Source of the DNA: Roseiarcus sp963774195
Lineage (GTDB): Bacteria; Pseudomonadota; Alphaproteobacteria; Rhizobiales; Beijerinckiaceae
Direction: 5' to 3'
Assembly (NCBI GenBank): GCA_963774195.1
Contig: CAVZDY010000003.1
Span: 496,001-560,000 of the forward strand
Length of the DNA: 64,000 nt
The notes below the pieces were generated by a model that had not been told where the DNA came from, ran no database searches, and saw nothing but the letters and a program-made list of their open reading frames with translations. The first letter of the stretch is position 1. Every line of letters begins with the position of its first letter. The translations under genes were made by a program, and so were the position numbers. Of the stretch, positions 8,252 through 17,185 are shown one piece after another.

Positions 8252-9541
8252 ATGCTTTCCGAATTGTCGCCGAAAGCCGAGGCGCTGCGAGAGCGCCTTC
8301 AGGCCTTCATGGCGGAGCACATCTACCCCAACGAAGCGCAGCTTCTCACCGAGGCGCGAGAGGGGCCGGAACGCTGGGCCGCGCGCAGCCTGATGACGCG
8401 ACTGAAGAGCGAGGCGCGCGCCGCGGGCCTCTGGAACCTTTTCTACAACCATGGGCCGGAAGGCGCAGGGCTTTCCAACTACGAATATTCGCATTTGTGC
8501 GAGACGCTAGGGCGCTCGCTCGCTGCGCCCGAGGTCTTCAATTGCAACGCGCCGGACGTCGGCAACATGGAGATCCTCTCGAGGTACGGCACGCCAGAGC
8601 AGAAGGACTGCTGGCTCACGCCGCTGCTCGACGGTGAGATCCGCTCCTGTTTCGCGATGACCGAGCCGAACGTCGCTTCGTCGGACGCGACCAACATCGA
8701 GACGAGCATCCGTCGCGAGGGCCACCATTACGTCGTCGACGGCCGCAAATGGTGGATCACCGGCGCCATGTCGCCGAGTTGCAAGGTCGCCGTCGTGATG
8801 GGCAAGAGCGATCCCAAGGCGGCGAAGCACGAGCAGCAGTCGATGATCCTCGTGCCGATGGATTCGCCCGGCCTCACAGTTGTGCGCGCGCTTTCGGTCT
8901 ACGGCTACGAGCATCCACCGCTCGGCCACGCCGAACTCGTCTTCGACCGCGTCGTCGTTCCCGCGGCCAACATGCTGCTTGGCGAGGGACGCGGCTTCGA
9001 GATCGCGCAGGGGCGCCTCGGACCCGGCCGTATTCATCACTGTATGCGCATCATCGGCCTCGCCGATCGCGCGATCGAGGCGATGTGCAAGCGTGCCTTG
9101 TCGCGCTCCGCCTTCGGCTCGAGCTTCGCCGGGATGGGCGCGGTGCGCCAGGCGATCGGCCAGTCACGCTGTGAACTGGAGCAGGCGCGCCTCGTCACCC
9201 TCAAGGCGGCCTGGGCGATGGACGCGGGCGGAAACAAGGCGGCGCGCAACGAGATCGCCGTCGCGAAGATCGTCGTGCCGACCGCTGTCGGGCGCATCCT
9301 CGATCGGGCGATCCAGGTCCATGGCGGCGCCGGTCTGTCGCAAGATTTCTTCCTCGCGGAGGCCTTCGCCGAGACACGCTTCCTCAGGATCGGCGACGGT
9401 CCGGACGAGGTTCATCGGGAAGCGTTGGCGCGGGTCGAGCTCGCCAAATATGCCTTGGGGTGGGGAGGAGCGAATGACGGCGCAAGCATTACGTATGGGG
9501 GAGACCCTGACGACTCCGGGCCGCACGATCGGCGAGGGTGA
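8252..9541 (+). CDS. Acyl-CoA dehydrogenase (ACAD10/11-like)
   Basis: A second acyl-CoA dehydrogenase, 429 residues. Seen: FAMTEPNVASSDATNIE, the KWWITGAMSPSCKVAVVMGK stretch, GPGRIHHCMRIIGLADRAIE and IQVHGGAGLSQDFFLAEAFA near the C-terminus. These features match the ACAD10/11-type branch that often pairs with APH-fold kinases, consistent with the gene at 5035. Start is ATG 8252 after GAGGGAG. The frame runs 68 bp into the MaoC gene; the conserved domain ends before the overlap, so the last 20 or so residues are a non-conserved tail. Confidence 0.86.
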   Translation: MLSELSPKAEALRERLQAFMAEHIYPNEAQLLTEAREGPERWAARSLMTRLKSEARAAGLWNLFYNHGPEGAGLSNYEYSHLCETLGRSLAAPEVFNCNAPDVGNMEILSRYGTPEQKDCWLTPLLDGEIRSCFAMTEPNVASSDATNIETSIRREGHHYVVDGRKWWITGAMSPSCKVAVVMGKSDPKAAKHEQQSMILVPMDSPGLTVVRALSVYGYEHPPLGHAELVFDRVVVPAANMLLGEGRGFEIAQGRLGPGRIHHCMRIIGLADRAIEAMCKRALSRSAFGSSFAGMGAVRQAIGQSRCELEQARLVTLKAAWAMDAGGNKAARNEIAVAKIVVPTAVGRILDRAIQVHGGAGLSQDFFLAEAFAETRFLRIGDGPDEVHREALARVELAKYALGWGGANDGASITYGGDPDDSGPHDRRG

Positions 9542-9905
9542 CGTCAATCTGTTCGCGGGGCTCGTCGGCGACTTTACGCCGGTGCATGTCGACGAGGTCT
9601 TCGCGCGCTCGACGCCGTTCGGCGGCCGCATCGCGCATGGCCCGCTCGCCATGGCAACTGCGATCGGCATGCTCACCCAGACCGGGATCCTCGGCGAGCG
9701 GGTGATCGGGCTCGTCAATCTCAATTGGGATTTCTCTGGCCCCGTCAAGCTCGGCGACACCATTCGCGCGCGCGTCACCGTCTCGCAAGTCCGGCCGACG
9801 TCGAAGCCGGGGCGTAACCTCGCGACCTTTGCGTTCGAGGTGATCAATCAAAACGAGAGTCCGGTGCAGCGCGGCAAGATGCTGGTTCTAGTGCGGGCGG
9901 ATTAG
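9474..9905 (+). CDS. MaoC-like hydratase
   Basis: A 143-residue single hot-dog domain. Seen: the hydratase-2 type core FTPVHVDEVFARSTPFGGRIAHGPL, with the Asp/His pair expected for the catalytic loop, and a VNLNWDFSGPVKLGDTIRARV strand region. MaoC proteins hydrate enoyl-CoAs with R-specificity. A strong GGGGAGGAG sits just before the ATG, inside the coding end of the upstream acyl-CoA dehydrogenase. The cluster thus has two unrelated hydratases, a crotonase at 1832 and this one, suggesting two hydration steps or opposite stereochemistry. Confidence 0.85.
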   Translation: MTAQALRMGETLTTPGRTIGEGDVNLFAGLVGDFTPVHVDEVFARSTPFGGRIAHGPLAMATAIGMLTQTGILGERVIGLVNLNWDFSGPVKLGDTIRARVTVSQVRPTSKPGRNLATFAFEVINQNESPVQRGKMLVLVRAD

Positions 9906-9929
9906 ACCCGCGCGAAGCAGGAGAGATCG

Positions 9930-10931
9930 ATGGGTAACTTCATCATGCGTCCGGAGGACGAATTCCCGCACAGGGCGGGGGCCGAGACGAACTTCAACGA
10001 GAGCGTTTACACCAATGGTTTTGATGCGACGACGCCGGTTGGCGGCTGGATGCGCCTCGGCAACCGCGTCAACGAAGGCTACGCCGAGCTGTCGGTCTGC
10101 CTCTATCTGCCGGGCGGACGCGTCGCCTGCAGTTTCCAGCGGCCCTCGATATCCGCCAACGACCGGTTCGATGCGGGCGGGCTCGCCTATTCGGTAATCG
10201 AGCCGCAAAAGAAAGTCTCGATGCGTTTCGACGGGGAGCTCATCATCGTCGACGATCCCGAGGCCTTGCGCGAGCCGCAGACCCTTTTCCAGAGAGGGCC
10301 ACGCGCGCCTGGCCACGTGAGCTGGACCCACGAGGCCGAGTCGCCGATCCATGGCGGCGAGCCGACGCGTGACGACGTGCCGACAATGTACGGCCGGGAC
10401 TTTTCGCTTGGCCACTTCAACCAGCACGGTCGCGTTCGCGGCGAGATCCAGGTCGGGTCGGAGCGCTGGTCGGTCGACGGCCGCGGTTGGCGCGATCATT
10501 CCTGGGGGCCGCGCTACTGGCAGGCGATCTACTACTACCGCTTGTTCCTCGCCAACTTTCCCAATGGCGACGGCTTCATGCTTCTGAAGATCACTGATCA
10601 GAAGGGCGTCTCGCGTCGTCAGGGCGTGCTCCTTATCGACGGCAAATACGAGGAGATCACCGACATGGATGTCGCCACCGACTGGACAGACCGGCAGGAT
10701 CCCGCGCGAGTCCGCCTCGGCGTGCGCACCGCGGGGCGAAAGGCGGTCATTACCGGGGAGATTCTCACTCTCGCGCCGCTCCGCAATCGCCGCAAGGCCG
10801 ATGACGCGATCCTGCACTCACGCATCGCCGAAGGCTTCACCCGCTTCACCTGGGGCGACCAGCAAGGCTATGGCATGACCGAATACATCGAGCGGATAGA
10901 AGACGGAAAGCTCGCGGGCTATCCCCTTTAG
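9930..10931 (+). CDS. Lipocalin-fold-like protein (DUF7064/DUF7065, CrtC/AttH-like)
   Basis: A 333-residue protein with no signal peptide or membrane segment. The hallmark is the WSVDGRGWRDHSWGPRYW block around residues 175-192, characteristic of a family related to AttH/hydroxyneurosporene synthase (CrtC) lipocalin-like proteins and often found beside acyl-CoA or steroid catabolic genes. CrtC relatives hydrate isolated double bonds in terpenoids, so a hydratase role is possible, but no activity can be claimed. It is the last gene of the rightward operon and overlaps the convergent TetR gene by 4 bp at their stop codons. Confidence 0.65.
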   Translation: MGNFIMRPEDEFPHRAGAETNFNESVYTNGFDATTPVGGWMRLGNRVNEGYAELSVCLYLPGGRVACSFQRPSISANDRFDAGGLAYSVIEPQKKVSMRFDGELIIVDDPEALREPQTLFQRGPRAPGHVSWTHEAESPIHGGEPTRDDVPTMYGRDFSLGHFNQHGRVRGEIQVGSERWSVDGRGWRDHSWGPRYWQAIYYYRLFLANFPNGDGFMLLKITDQKGVSRRQGVLLIDGKYEEITDMDVATDWTDRQDPARVRLGVRTAGRKAVITGEILTLAPLRNRRKADDAILHSRIAEGFTRFTWGDQQGYGMTEYIERIEDGKLAGYPL

Positions 10932-11626
10932 CTCTTCACGGTCAGGCTTTCGAGGCGATCGGCCACCGCCTCGAGGCGCGTTGCCGTCTTGGAAAGCGGA
11001 TCCTGGACGGGCTGAGCGCAGAGGCCTCGATAGACGATGTCGGTGATGTTGTCCGCAGTGCCCTCGACGTCGAAGTCGCCCTCGTTGCGCAGGAACGACC
11101 AGGTTCGATGCTCGACCGCGCCGTAGATCATGTCGCGAACGAGCGAGGCCGAAATGTCCGAGCGGAATTCCCCGCTCGCTGCGGCCGCCTTTACGATGTC
11201 GATGATGCGATGCGTGTATGTCTGATTGAGCTGAAACAGCCTCGTCTTGCGGTACTCCGGGTCGGGACGCAGCTCCTGAAACACCAGACGGCTGAGCGCC
11301 GGCTCGCGCCGGATCGAGGCGAGGTGATGGTGCACGACGAAGCGAATGCGGTTCCACGTGCCGCGGATGCTGGCGAACTGCTGGTCGTCGCGGGCGAGCA
11401 TCTCCTCGTACCAGTGCTCGACCATCTTGACGAGCAGATCGCGCTTGTTGGTGAAGAAGCGGTAGATGCTGCCCTCGACGACGCCGGCGCGCTCCGCGAT
11501 GTCCGAGATCAGGGCTTCGTTGTAGCCCTTCTCGGTGAAGACCGTGCGGGCGGCGAGCATGATGTCGGAGACCCTCCGTTCCGGCGGCAGACGGTTCACC
11601 TGACGGCGCGTGCCGGATTGAAGCAT
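10928..11626 (-). CDS. TetR/AcrR family transcriptional regulator
   Basis: A 232-residue regulator. The N-terminal HTH (about 38-60) reads ALISDIAERAGVVEGSIYRFF, typical of TetR, followed by a helical ligand-binding domain. The frame is open up to 11830, but ATG 11626 has an excellent GAGGAGAGG just upstream and places the HTH at the usual distance from the start. It sits between the catabolic operon and the Liv-type transporter operon, which is the expected place for a pathway-specific repressor responding to an acyl-CoA. Its likely operator is ATGAA-N5-TTCAT, found at 2670, 2811, 11974 and 20630. Confidence 0.88.
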   Translation of the reverse strand: MLQSGTRRQVNRLPPERRVSDIMLAARTVFTEKGYNEALISDIAERAGVVEGSIYRFFTNKRDLLVKMVEHWYEEMLARDDQQFASIRGTWNRIRFVVHHHLASIRREPALSRLVFQELRPDPEYRKTRLFQLNQTYTHRIIDIVKAAAASGEFRSDISASLVRDMIYGAVEHRTWSFLRNEGDFDVEGTADNITDIVYRGLCAQPVQDPLSKTATRLEAVADRLESLTVKS

Positions 11627-11973
11627 CGAGCCTCTCCTCATCGGACGGCCTCGCGGCCGACCGCCTTCATTGTCCCCAGAGATGGCATGTACAGCACGGC
11701 CCCGACGCCGGCGCCAAGGGTGCGGCGAGGCGGTCGCGGCGCAAACGGGTCGAGCCCTGCGCGCCGACGCCCTGCCGCGAAACAAAGCGGAACGGCGCCC
11801 CAGATTAAACTTCGGCGCGCGGTCCACCATGGGGTATTCGCCCCGAAGTGAGCTATTTTCTTTGTGACCCGGCGCGCAGTCCTGACGCGCGGACTCCTAA
11901 CAGAGCGTGCGATCACCGGAAACTCCTAAGGCAGTGACGCGCAATCATCCGCGTTAACACGGCGCGTGGTATG

Positions 11974-11988
11974 ATGAATATAATTCAT
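11974..11988. promoter_or_regulatory. Candidate TetR operator, site 3
   Basis: ATGAATATAATTCAT is the most symmetric copy, with perfect 6-bp arms around a 3-bp centre. It lies about 350 bp upstream of the TetR start, in a gap where 11627-11970 holds no recognisable gene. It could serve autoregulation of TetR or be left over from a lost promoter. Confidence 0.5.
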
Positions 11989-12032
11989 TTACTGCTCTTC
12001 AAGCCGGCACGCAAGCTGGCAGGGGACGTCAG

Positions 12033-12369
12033 GAGGAGACGCATCACCACTCTGCGGGATGGCGAGCTCGTCGCCAGCGACGTGACGAGCACCTTCGATC
12101 GCGACAAGATCATTCGCGCCATGGTCGGGCGGACCGTGTCCGGCTCGCTCTATCGCAAGCACAGCGGCGGCGGCGCGCGTCGTACCTGGGCGCAAGATGC
12201 TGAGCGTCCAGAACCTGTCGATGGGGAACATCGTCCGCAACACCTCATTTTCGGTCTACGCCGGCCAGATCACGGCATGTTCGGCCTCATCGGATCGGGC
12301 CGCACCGAGACGGTGAAGATCGTCGCAGGGGCTGCCAAGCGCAATTTCTTCAACGGAGGCGAGGTGCTC
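12033..12369 (+). pseudogene. Remnant of a sugar ABC transporter ATPase (RbsA/MglA type)
   Basis: An internal piece of a two-domain sugar ABC ATPase. In one frame it reads RITTLRDGELVASD and KIIRAMVGRTVSGSLY. The next segment, KMLSVQNLSMGNIVRNTSFS, is one frame over, and GMFGLIGSGRTETVKIVAG returns to the first frame. Two frameshifts plus loss of both ends show a dead fragment covering the linker and the start of the second nucleotide-binding domain. It is not part of the flanking operons and is the first sign of decay in this gap. Confidence 0.7.
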
Positions 12370-12372
12370 AAT

Positions 12373-12410
12373 GCGAATGCGCGGCATTCGTCCGCTCCCG
12401 CGAGCGGGAG
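12373..12410. repeat. Palindromic repeat unit (REP-like), copy A
   Basis: Two adjacent hairpins: CGAATGC-GCG-GCATTCG (12374-12390), then CTCCCGC-GA-GCGGGAG (12395-12410), followed by AGGGGTTGGGTGAGGG. The first hairpin and the following TCCG recur at 46184-46204 inside istA. It lies just downstream of the leftward CoA ligase gene, so the second hairpin may also act in transcription termination. This layout is typical of dispersed palindromic elements. Confidence 0.55.
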
Positions 12411-12453
12411 AGGGGTTGGGTGAGGGTTTGCTCTTCGAGCAATCCTCGCGCGC

Positions 12454-14067
12454 CTACACCTTCTGATCCTCGTTGAGCGGCCATTTCGCGAGTTCGTGGC
12501 GCTGCAGCTTGCCGGTGGCGCTGCGAGGCAGGCGCTCCGTGGCGACGAACTCGAGGAAGCGCGGCCGCTTGTAGCCGCCGAGCCGCTCTCGGCACCAGGC
12601 GACAATTTCCTGCGCCGTCGCTTCCTGCCCGTGGCGTAGCACGACCACAGCCTTGATCGCCTCGCCCCAATAGGAATCGGGAACGCCGAACACGCAGGCT
12701 TCCTGCACGGCCGGGTGGCGGGCCATCACCGCCTCGACCTCGGCGGGATAGACATTCTCGCCGCCGGTCTTGATGAGGTAGCGCTTGCGGTCGACGTAAG
12801 TCAGCGAGCCGTCGGGCTCGCGCTTCAGCAGGTCGCCCGTGTGCAGCCATCCGCCTTGGAAGACCTCTTCGTTGGCCTTGGGGTCGTCGAGATAACCGCT
12901 CATCACGCTCGCGCCGCGCACCATGCATTCGCCGGGTTGGCCGATGGGCACTTCGTTCATCGCGTCGTCGACGATACGCAGGTCGAGCAGCGGCGCCGGC
13001 AGCTTCCGCAAGCTCGGCGTCGCGCCAGGACCGGAGACCGCGTGCGCGAGTAGATAGGAGACTTCGCTTTGTCCGTAGGCGTCGTAAAAGTCGATGCCGC
13101 AGGCCGCCGTCAGTTGCGCGATGATGTCAGGCATCATATTGGCGTAGCCGATGGCGAAGCGGAAGCTTCCAAGATTGTAGTCGCCGCGCCGCGGGTGATG
13201 GAGGAAGTCGGTCAGCACGCCCGGGAGCAGCAGCGTCCAGGTCAGCCGGTCGCGCGCCATGACGCGGAACATCGTCTCGGGGTCCGCTTTGCGCAGGGTG
13301 GCGTAGACGCCCCCGGTCACAAGCGTCGCGTAGAGCAATTCGTCGCCACCGCAGTGGAAGAGGGGCAGCCAGCCGACGAAGCCGTCGTTCTCGGTCAAGC
13401 GGAACCATTGCGCGAGCCGCAGGCCGCGAATGGCCGCCGCGCGCTGGCTGATCATCGCGCCCTTAGGCCTGCCGGTGGTGCCGCTTGTGAACAGCACGTT
13501 GTGGATGTCTTCCGGCTCGGCGACGAGCGGCGGTTCGTCAGGCGGCGCGCTCGCGAGCAAGCGTTCATAGTCGAGCCAGCCTTCACCGCCGCCGATCGCC
13601 ACCCAGTCGATGACCCAGACAGCGCGGCCGCGCAACGCGGCGGCGACCGGGGCGAGCGCATCGGAAGCGAGCAGCAGCGTAGGCCGGCCCTTCTCGAGGC
13701 AATGCAGCAATTCCTCGGGATGCAGCCGGATGTTGAGCGCGACGGCAGTGACGCCCAGCGCCGCACAGGCGGCGTAGACCTCGATATATTCGGGCCGGGT
13801 CTCGCTCAGCACGGCGACCCGGCCGCCGCGCTTGAGCCCCAGGGAGCTCAGCGCGTTGGCGAGCCGCCAGGAGCGGTCGCCCAATTCGGCATAGGTCCAC
13901 GATCTCGTCTCCGACGTCACCGCAATCCGGTCCGCGAAGACACGGAACGCGCGCCGGAAGACGCCGTCGATGGTGGTCGAGGACGCAGCGGCGGCTTGCG
14001 CGACCGCGGTCATCGCGGACTTCGTCGTGACTTCGTCAGGCTGCACGACGCGCCGCTCCACCGTCAA
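12454..14067 (-). CDS. AMP-dependent acyl-CoA synthetase, last gene of the ABC transporter operon
   Basis: A 537-residue ANL ligase. Seen: FTSGTTGRPKGAMIS, GGWLHTGDLLKREPDGSLTYVDRK, KTGGENVYPAEVEAVM and the C-terminal PRSATGKLQR with catalytic Lys. The frame opens with a TTG whose TTGA overlaps the stop of the binding-protein gene; an ATG at 14013 is a credible alternative start. Being embedded in the Liv-type importer operon, it most likely activates the imported acid to a CoA ester. It is different in sequence from the ligases at 6600 and 17185. Confidence 0.87.
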   Translation of the reverse strand: MTVERRVVQPDEVTTKSAMTAVAQAAAASSTTIDGVFRRAFRVFADRIAVTSETRSWTYAELGDRSWRLANALSSLGLKRGGRVAVLSETRPEYIEVYAACAALGVTAVALNIRLHPEELLHCLEKGRPTLLLASDALAPVAAALRGRAVWVIDWVAIGGGEGWLDYERLLASAPPDEPPLVAEPEDIHNVLFTSGTTGRPKGAMISQRAAAIRGLRLAQWFRLTENDGFVGWLPLFHCGGDELLYATLVTGGVYATLRKADPETMFRVMARDRLTWTLLLPGVLTDFLHHPRRGDYNLGSFRFAIGYANMMPDIIAQLTAACGIDFYDAYGQSEVSYLLAHAVSGPGATPSLRKLPAPLLDLRIVDDAMNEVPIGQPGECMVRGASVMSGYLDDPKANEEVFQGGWLHTGDLLKREPDGSLTYVDRKRYLIKTGGENVYPAEVEAVMARHPAVQEACVFGVPDSYWGEAIKAVVVLRHGQEATAQEIVAWCRERLGGYKRPRFLEFVATERLPRSATGKLQRHELAKWPLNEDQKV

Positions 14068-15233
14068 TATTGGACGAAGTCGGTCAGCGCCTTAAACGCA
14101 TTTGCCTTGACGTCGAACTGGTAGACGCCGACCGCGGTGCCCGCCAGTTGCTGGGGATTGTCGAAGCTTACCGGCGCGCTGAGGCCGCCGGTGTCGAAGT
14201 TCTTCAACTCGCGCAGCTTCTGGATCGTGCAGGCCCGCGTCAGATCCTTGCCGCATTCCTCCATCGCATGGGCAAGCGTCTTGAGCCCGATATAGCCGAC
14301 ATAGGTGTAGCGGCTGACGGCGGCGAGTTCCTCGTCGCTGACGTATTTCTTGGCCATCGCCTTGAACCGGTCGTTCGCGGGCCCGGTGAGCGAGACGTAA
14401 TCGGCGACCATGAAATTGTAGCCGGCCGGCGCAGACAACGCGGCGGAGGCGGGGATGCCCTCGCTCCACACGCCTGCCGACTGGATGTTCATATCGAGCT
14501 TATGCGCCTCGGCGAGAATGTTGGCGGCGCCGGCGAAGATGCCGCCGTTGGCGAGCACGGCGACGCCTGCCTCCTTCATGCCGGCCATCTCGGCGGAGAA
14601 GTTGGTGGTTCCCTTCTTGAAGCGCACCGGGGGCGCCGACTTAACGCCGAACTCCTTGACCGCGCGATCGAACCCAGCCTCCACTTCCTTGCCGAAGTCG
14701 TCGTCCTGGCGAAGGATGCCCCAAACGGCGTCCGATGCCGCGCCGTGGTCGTGGATGTATTTGAGTTGGGCGTAGAAGGCGTCGGCGTATTTGGCGCCGA
14801 ATGTGAAGACCGAGGGGCGGACCGGCGTATAGACCAGCGCCGCCGGCGCTTCTGTCACCATCGTCGGCAGATTGTTCTCGGTAATGAGCGGCATCATCGC
14901 CATCACATTGGCGGTCCCCGAGGTGCCGTTCAGCGCGAAGATGCCGTCGACTTCGATCAGCTTGGTGAGCGCTTGGAAAGAGCGCGCCGGGATATAGCCG
15001 TCGTCCTCAATGATGAGCGTGAGTTTGCGCCCGTTGATTCCGCCTGCGGCGTTGATCTCGGCCGCCGCGATCTTGGAGCCGATCGAGAAGCCCTTGCCGA
15101 CGAAGGCGGCCGGTCCCGTCATGATATCGACGTCGCCGATCTTGATCTCCGTGTCCGTGACGCCCGGATCGCCGGCGTAGGCGGCGCTCAAGACGAGCAA
15201 TGCGGCGCATGTGGCGGCGATGGTCGCTTTCAT
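14064..15233 (-). CDS. Liv/HAAT-type ABC transporter substrate-binding protein
   Basis: A 389-residue periplasmic binding protein with a clear signal peptide (about 1-20, ending SAAYA). The mature part starts GDPGVTDTEIKIGDVDIMTG, typical of the Peripla_BP_6 branched-chain amino acid/urea/aromatic acid class. ATG 15233 is chosen because GGGGAGGA precedes it; the longer frame to 15290 would put residues before the signal peptide. Related proteins bind amino acids, but those sitting beside CoA ligases commonly serve aromatic or aliphatic acids, which is inferred here. Confidence 0.88.
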   Translation of the reverse strand: MKATIAATCAALLVLSAAYAGDPGVTDTEIKIGDVDIMTGPAAFVGKGFSIGSKIAAAEINAAGGINGRKLTLIIEDDGYIPARSFQALTKLIEVDGIFALNGTSGTANVMAMMPLITENNLPTMVTEAPAALVYTPVRPSVFTFGAKYADAFYAQLKYIHDHGAASDAVWGILRQDDDFGKEVEAGFDRAVKEFGVKSAPPVRFKKGTTNFSAEMAGMKEAGVAVLANGGIFAGAANILAEAHKLDMNIQSAGVWSEGIPASAALSAPAGYNFMVADYVSLTGPANDRFKAMAKKYVSDEELAAVSRYTYVGYIGLKTLAHAMEECGKDLTRACTIQKLRELKNFDTGGLSAPVSFDNPQQLAGTAVGVYQFDVKANAFKALTDFVQY

Positions 15234-15262
15234 GATGTCCTCCCCGATGAAGCTTGTCGTTG

Positions 15263-17185
15263 TCAGTAGGCCAGGGGCCAGTTGCTCCAATATTTGCTGG
15301 CGTCCCGCCAGATGCCGATCAGCCCCTCGGGCTTGAAGCGCAGGAAGAGGACGATCACGACGCCATAGGCGACGCCCCTGATCTCGTAGACGTAGTCGGT
15401 GTAGAGCGTCGAATTCGGATCGCCGATCGTCGCGAAGAGAACACGCAGCGCCTCGGGCAGCATTGAAAGAAAGATGGCGCCGAGCACGGCGCCGGCCACC
15501 GAGCCGAGGCCGCCGAGGATGATGATCGCGAGCGCCTCGATCGACAGGATCATAGCGAAGACGTCCACGTTGACGAAGCGCAATTGCAGCGACATCAGCG
15601 CCCCTGCGACGCCAACGAAGAACGAACTGATCGCGAAGGCGAGCAGTTTGTAGCGCACCAGATCGACGCCCATCACGCGCGCCGCGACGTCGTGGTCGCG
15701 GATTGCCATCCAGGCGCGGCCGATGCGCGTGCGCGAAAGATTCAGAGCGGCGAGAATGGTCGCAACGGTCACGGCGCAGGTGAGGTAATACAGCGGCCGG
15801 CCCTTCTGCACGTCGAAGCCGAAAATCCTAGCGCCCGTCACGAAGACGCCGTTGGGGCCGTGCGTGAGGAAATCGGCGTAGAGAATGACGTGATTGATGA
15901 TGAAGGAGAACGCCAAGGTCGTGATGGCGAGATAGAGCCCCTTGAGCCGCAGGGAAGGTATGCCGACGAGGACGCTGATCAGCGAGGCGACGATTCCTCC
16001 CGCCGGCAGGGTGAGCCAGACCGGCAGATGATAGTCGCTGAGCAGGAGCGCGTTGGTGTAGGCGCCGACCGCGAGAAAGCCTGCCTGGCCAAGGGAGATC
16101 AGGCCGGCCTGGCCGGTAAGGATATTGAGCGCCACCGCGCCAATCACCGCGATGAGCGCCGACACCATCAAAGTGAGGGTGTAGTTTCCGACCACCAGTG
16201 GCGCGGCGAGGAGCGCGGCGAGCGCGGCGATCGTCCAACCCCAGACGATCTTGCTGTCGCTCAGGGCGACGAGCTGGCCCGCTCTCTCCTTGAAATGTCC
16301 TGTCCGCATCGTCAGAACTCGCTCAATTTCACGACTGCCGAACAAGCCGAACGGCCGGATCATCAGCACCACGATGATGACGATGAAACCGGCGATCTCG
16401 CGCATGCCCTCTCCGATGTAGCCTTGCGAAAGGCTTTCGATGACGCCGATGACGAGGCCGCCGAGCGCCGCGCCGACGACCGAATCCATGCCGCCGAGGA
16501 TCACCGCCGGGAACGACTTCAGGCCCTGGAACCAGAGGTCCGGGGCGAGCTTGAAGTTGGCGGCGAACAAGAGGCCGGCGATCGACGCGACCGCGGAGGA
16601 CAGCATCCAGGCCAAGGCGTGGATGCGGCTCACGCTGACGCCAACCAGCAGCGCCGCCGTCTCATTCGCCGCGACGGCGCGCATCGCGATGCCGTAGCGG
16701 CTGAAGCGCAGGAAGAGCCACGCCGCCGCGACCGTGACGGCGAGCGCCGCGATCAGATAGAGCTGCGCGGGATAGAAGGGGGCGCCGGCGATCTTGACGA
16801 CACCCTGTGGAAGGCCGGCGGTGAAATTGACCGGCTCCGACCCCCAGATCATGATGGTGACGCCGCGCAGGATCACTGCGAGGCCGACGGTGACCATCAC
16901 GATCGCGAAGACGGGCTCGCCCAGCATCGGGCGGATGAAGATGCGCTCGAGCGTCAGGCCGAGCAACATCGAGATCGGGATCGTCACGACGACGAGAGGG
17001 AAGAACGACAGTCCGAAGGTGTTGGCGATGCTGAAGGCGATATAGGCCGTTAGCATCACGAGCTCGCCCTGGGCGAAGTTCACCACTCCCGTCGATTTGT
17101 AGATGATGGCGAAGCTCATCGCGATGAGCCCGTAAGCGGCGCCGGAGACGAGGCCGGTGGAGAGCAGCAGGACGAAGAAGCTCAT
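15263..17185 (-). CDS. Fused LivH-LivM ABC permease
   Basis: A 640-residue integral membrane protein. Residues about 1-290 are a LivH domain (GLIAMSFAIIYKSTGVVNFAQGE; KSFPAVILGGMDSVVGA). Residues about 300-640 are a LivM domain (NILTGQAGLISLGQAGFLAVGAY; RIGRAWMAIRDHDVAARVMG; ILGGLGSVAGAVLGA). These are normally two genes; the fusion is in frame with a short charged linker. It forms the channel of the importer with LivG, LivF and the binding protein. Its start overlaps the stop of the upstream CoA ligase by 1 bp. Confidence 0.9.
   Translation of the reverse strand: MSFFVLLLSTGLVSGAAYGLIAMSFAIIYKSTGVVNFAQGELVMLTAYIAFSIANTFGLSFFPLVVVTIPISMLLGLTLERIFIRPMLGEPVFAIVMVTVGLAVILRGVTIMIWGSEPVNFTAGLPQGVVKIAGAPFYPAQLYLIAALAVTVAAAWLFLRFSRYGIAMRAVAANETAALLVGVSVSRIHALAWMLSSAVASIAGLLFAANFKLAPDLWFQGLKSFPAVILGGMDSVVGAALGGLVIGVIESLSQGYIGEGMREIAGFIVIIVVLMIRPFGLFGSREIERVLTMRTGHFKERAGQLVALSDSKIVWGWTIAALAALLAAPLVVGNYTLTLMVSALIAVIGAVALNILTGQAGLISLGQAGFLAVGAYTNALLLSDYHLPVWLTLPAGGIVASLISVLVGIPSLRLKGLYLAITTLAFSFIINHVILYADFLTHGPNGVFVTGARIFGFDVQKGRPLYYLTCAVTVATILAALNLSRTRIGRAWMAIRDHDVAARVMGVDLVRYKLLAFAISSFFVGVAGALMSLQLRFVNVDVFAMILSIEALAIIILGGLGSVAGAVLGAIFLSMLPEALRVLFATIGDPNSTLYTDYVYEIRGVAYGVVIVLFLRFKPEGLIGIWRDASKYWSNWPLAY

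Noticed and set aside
15584..17053. Plus-strand open frame of 489 codons
   Set aside because: Antisense to the fused LivHM permease; Asp/Glu/Arg-rich shadow of hydrophobic codons.
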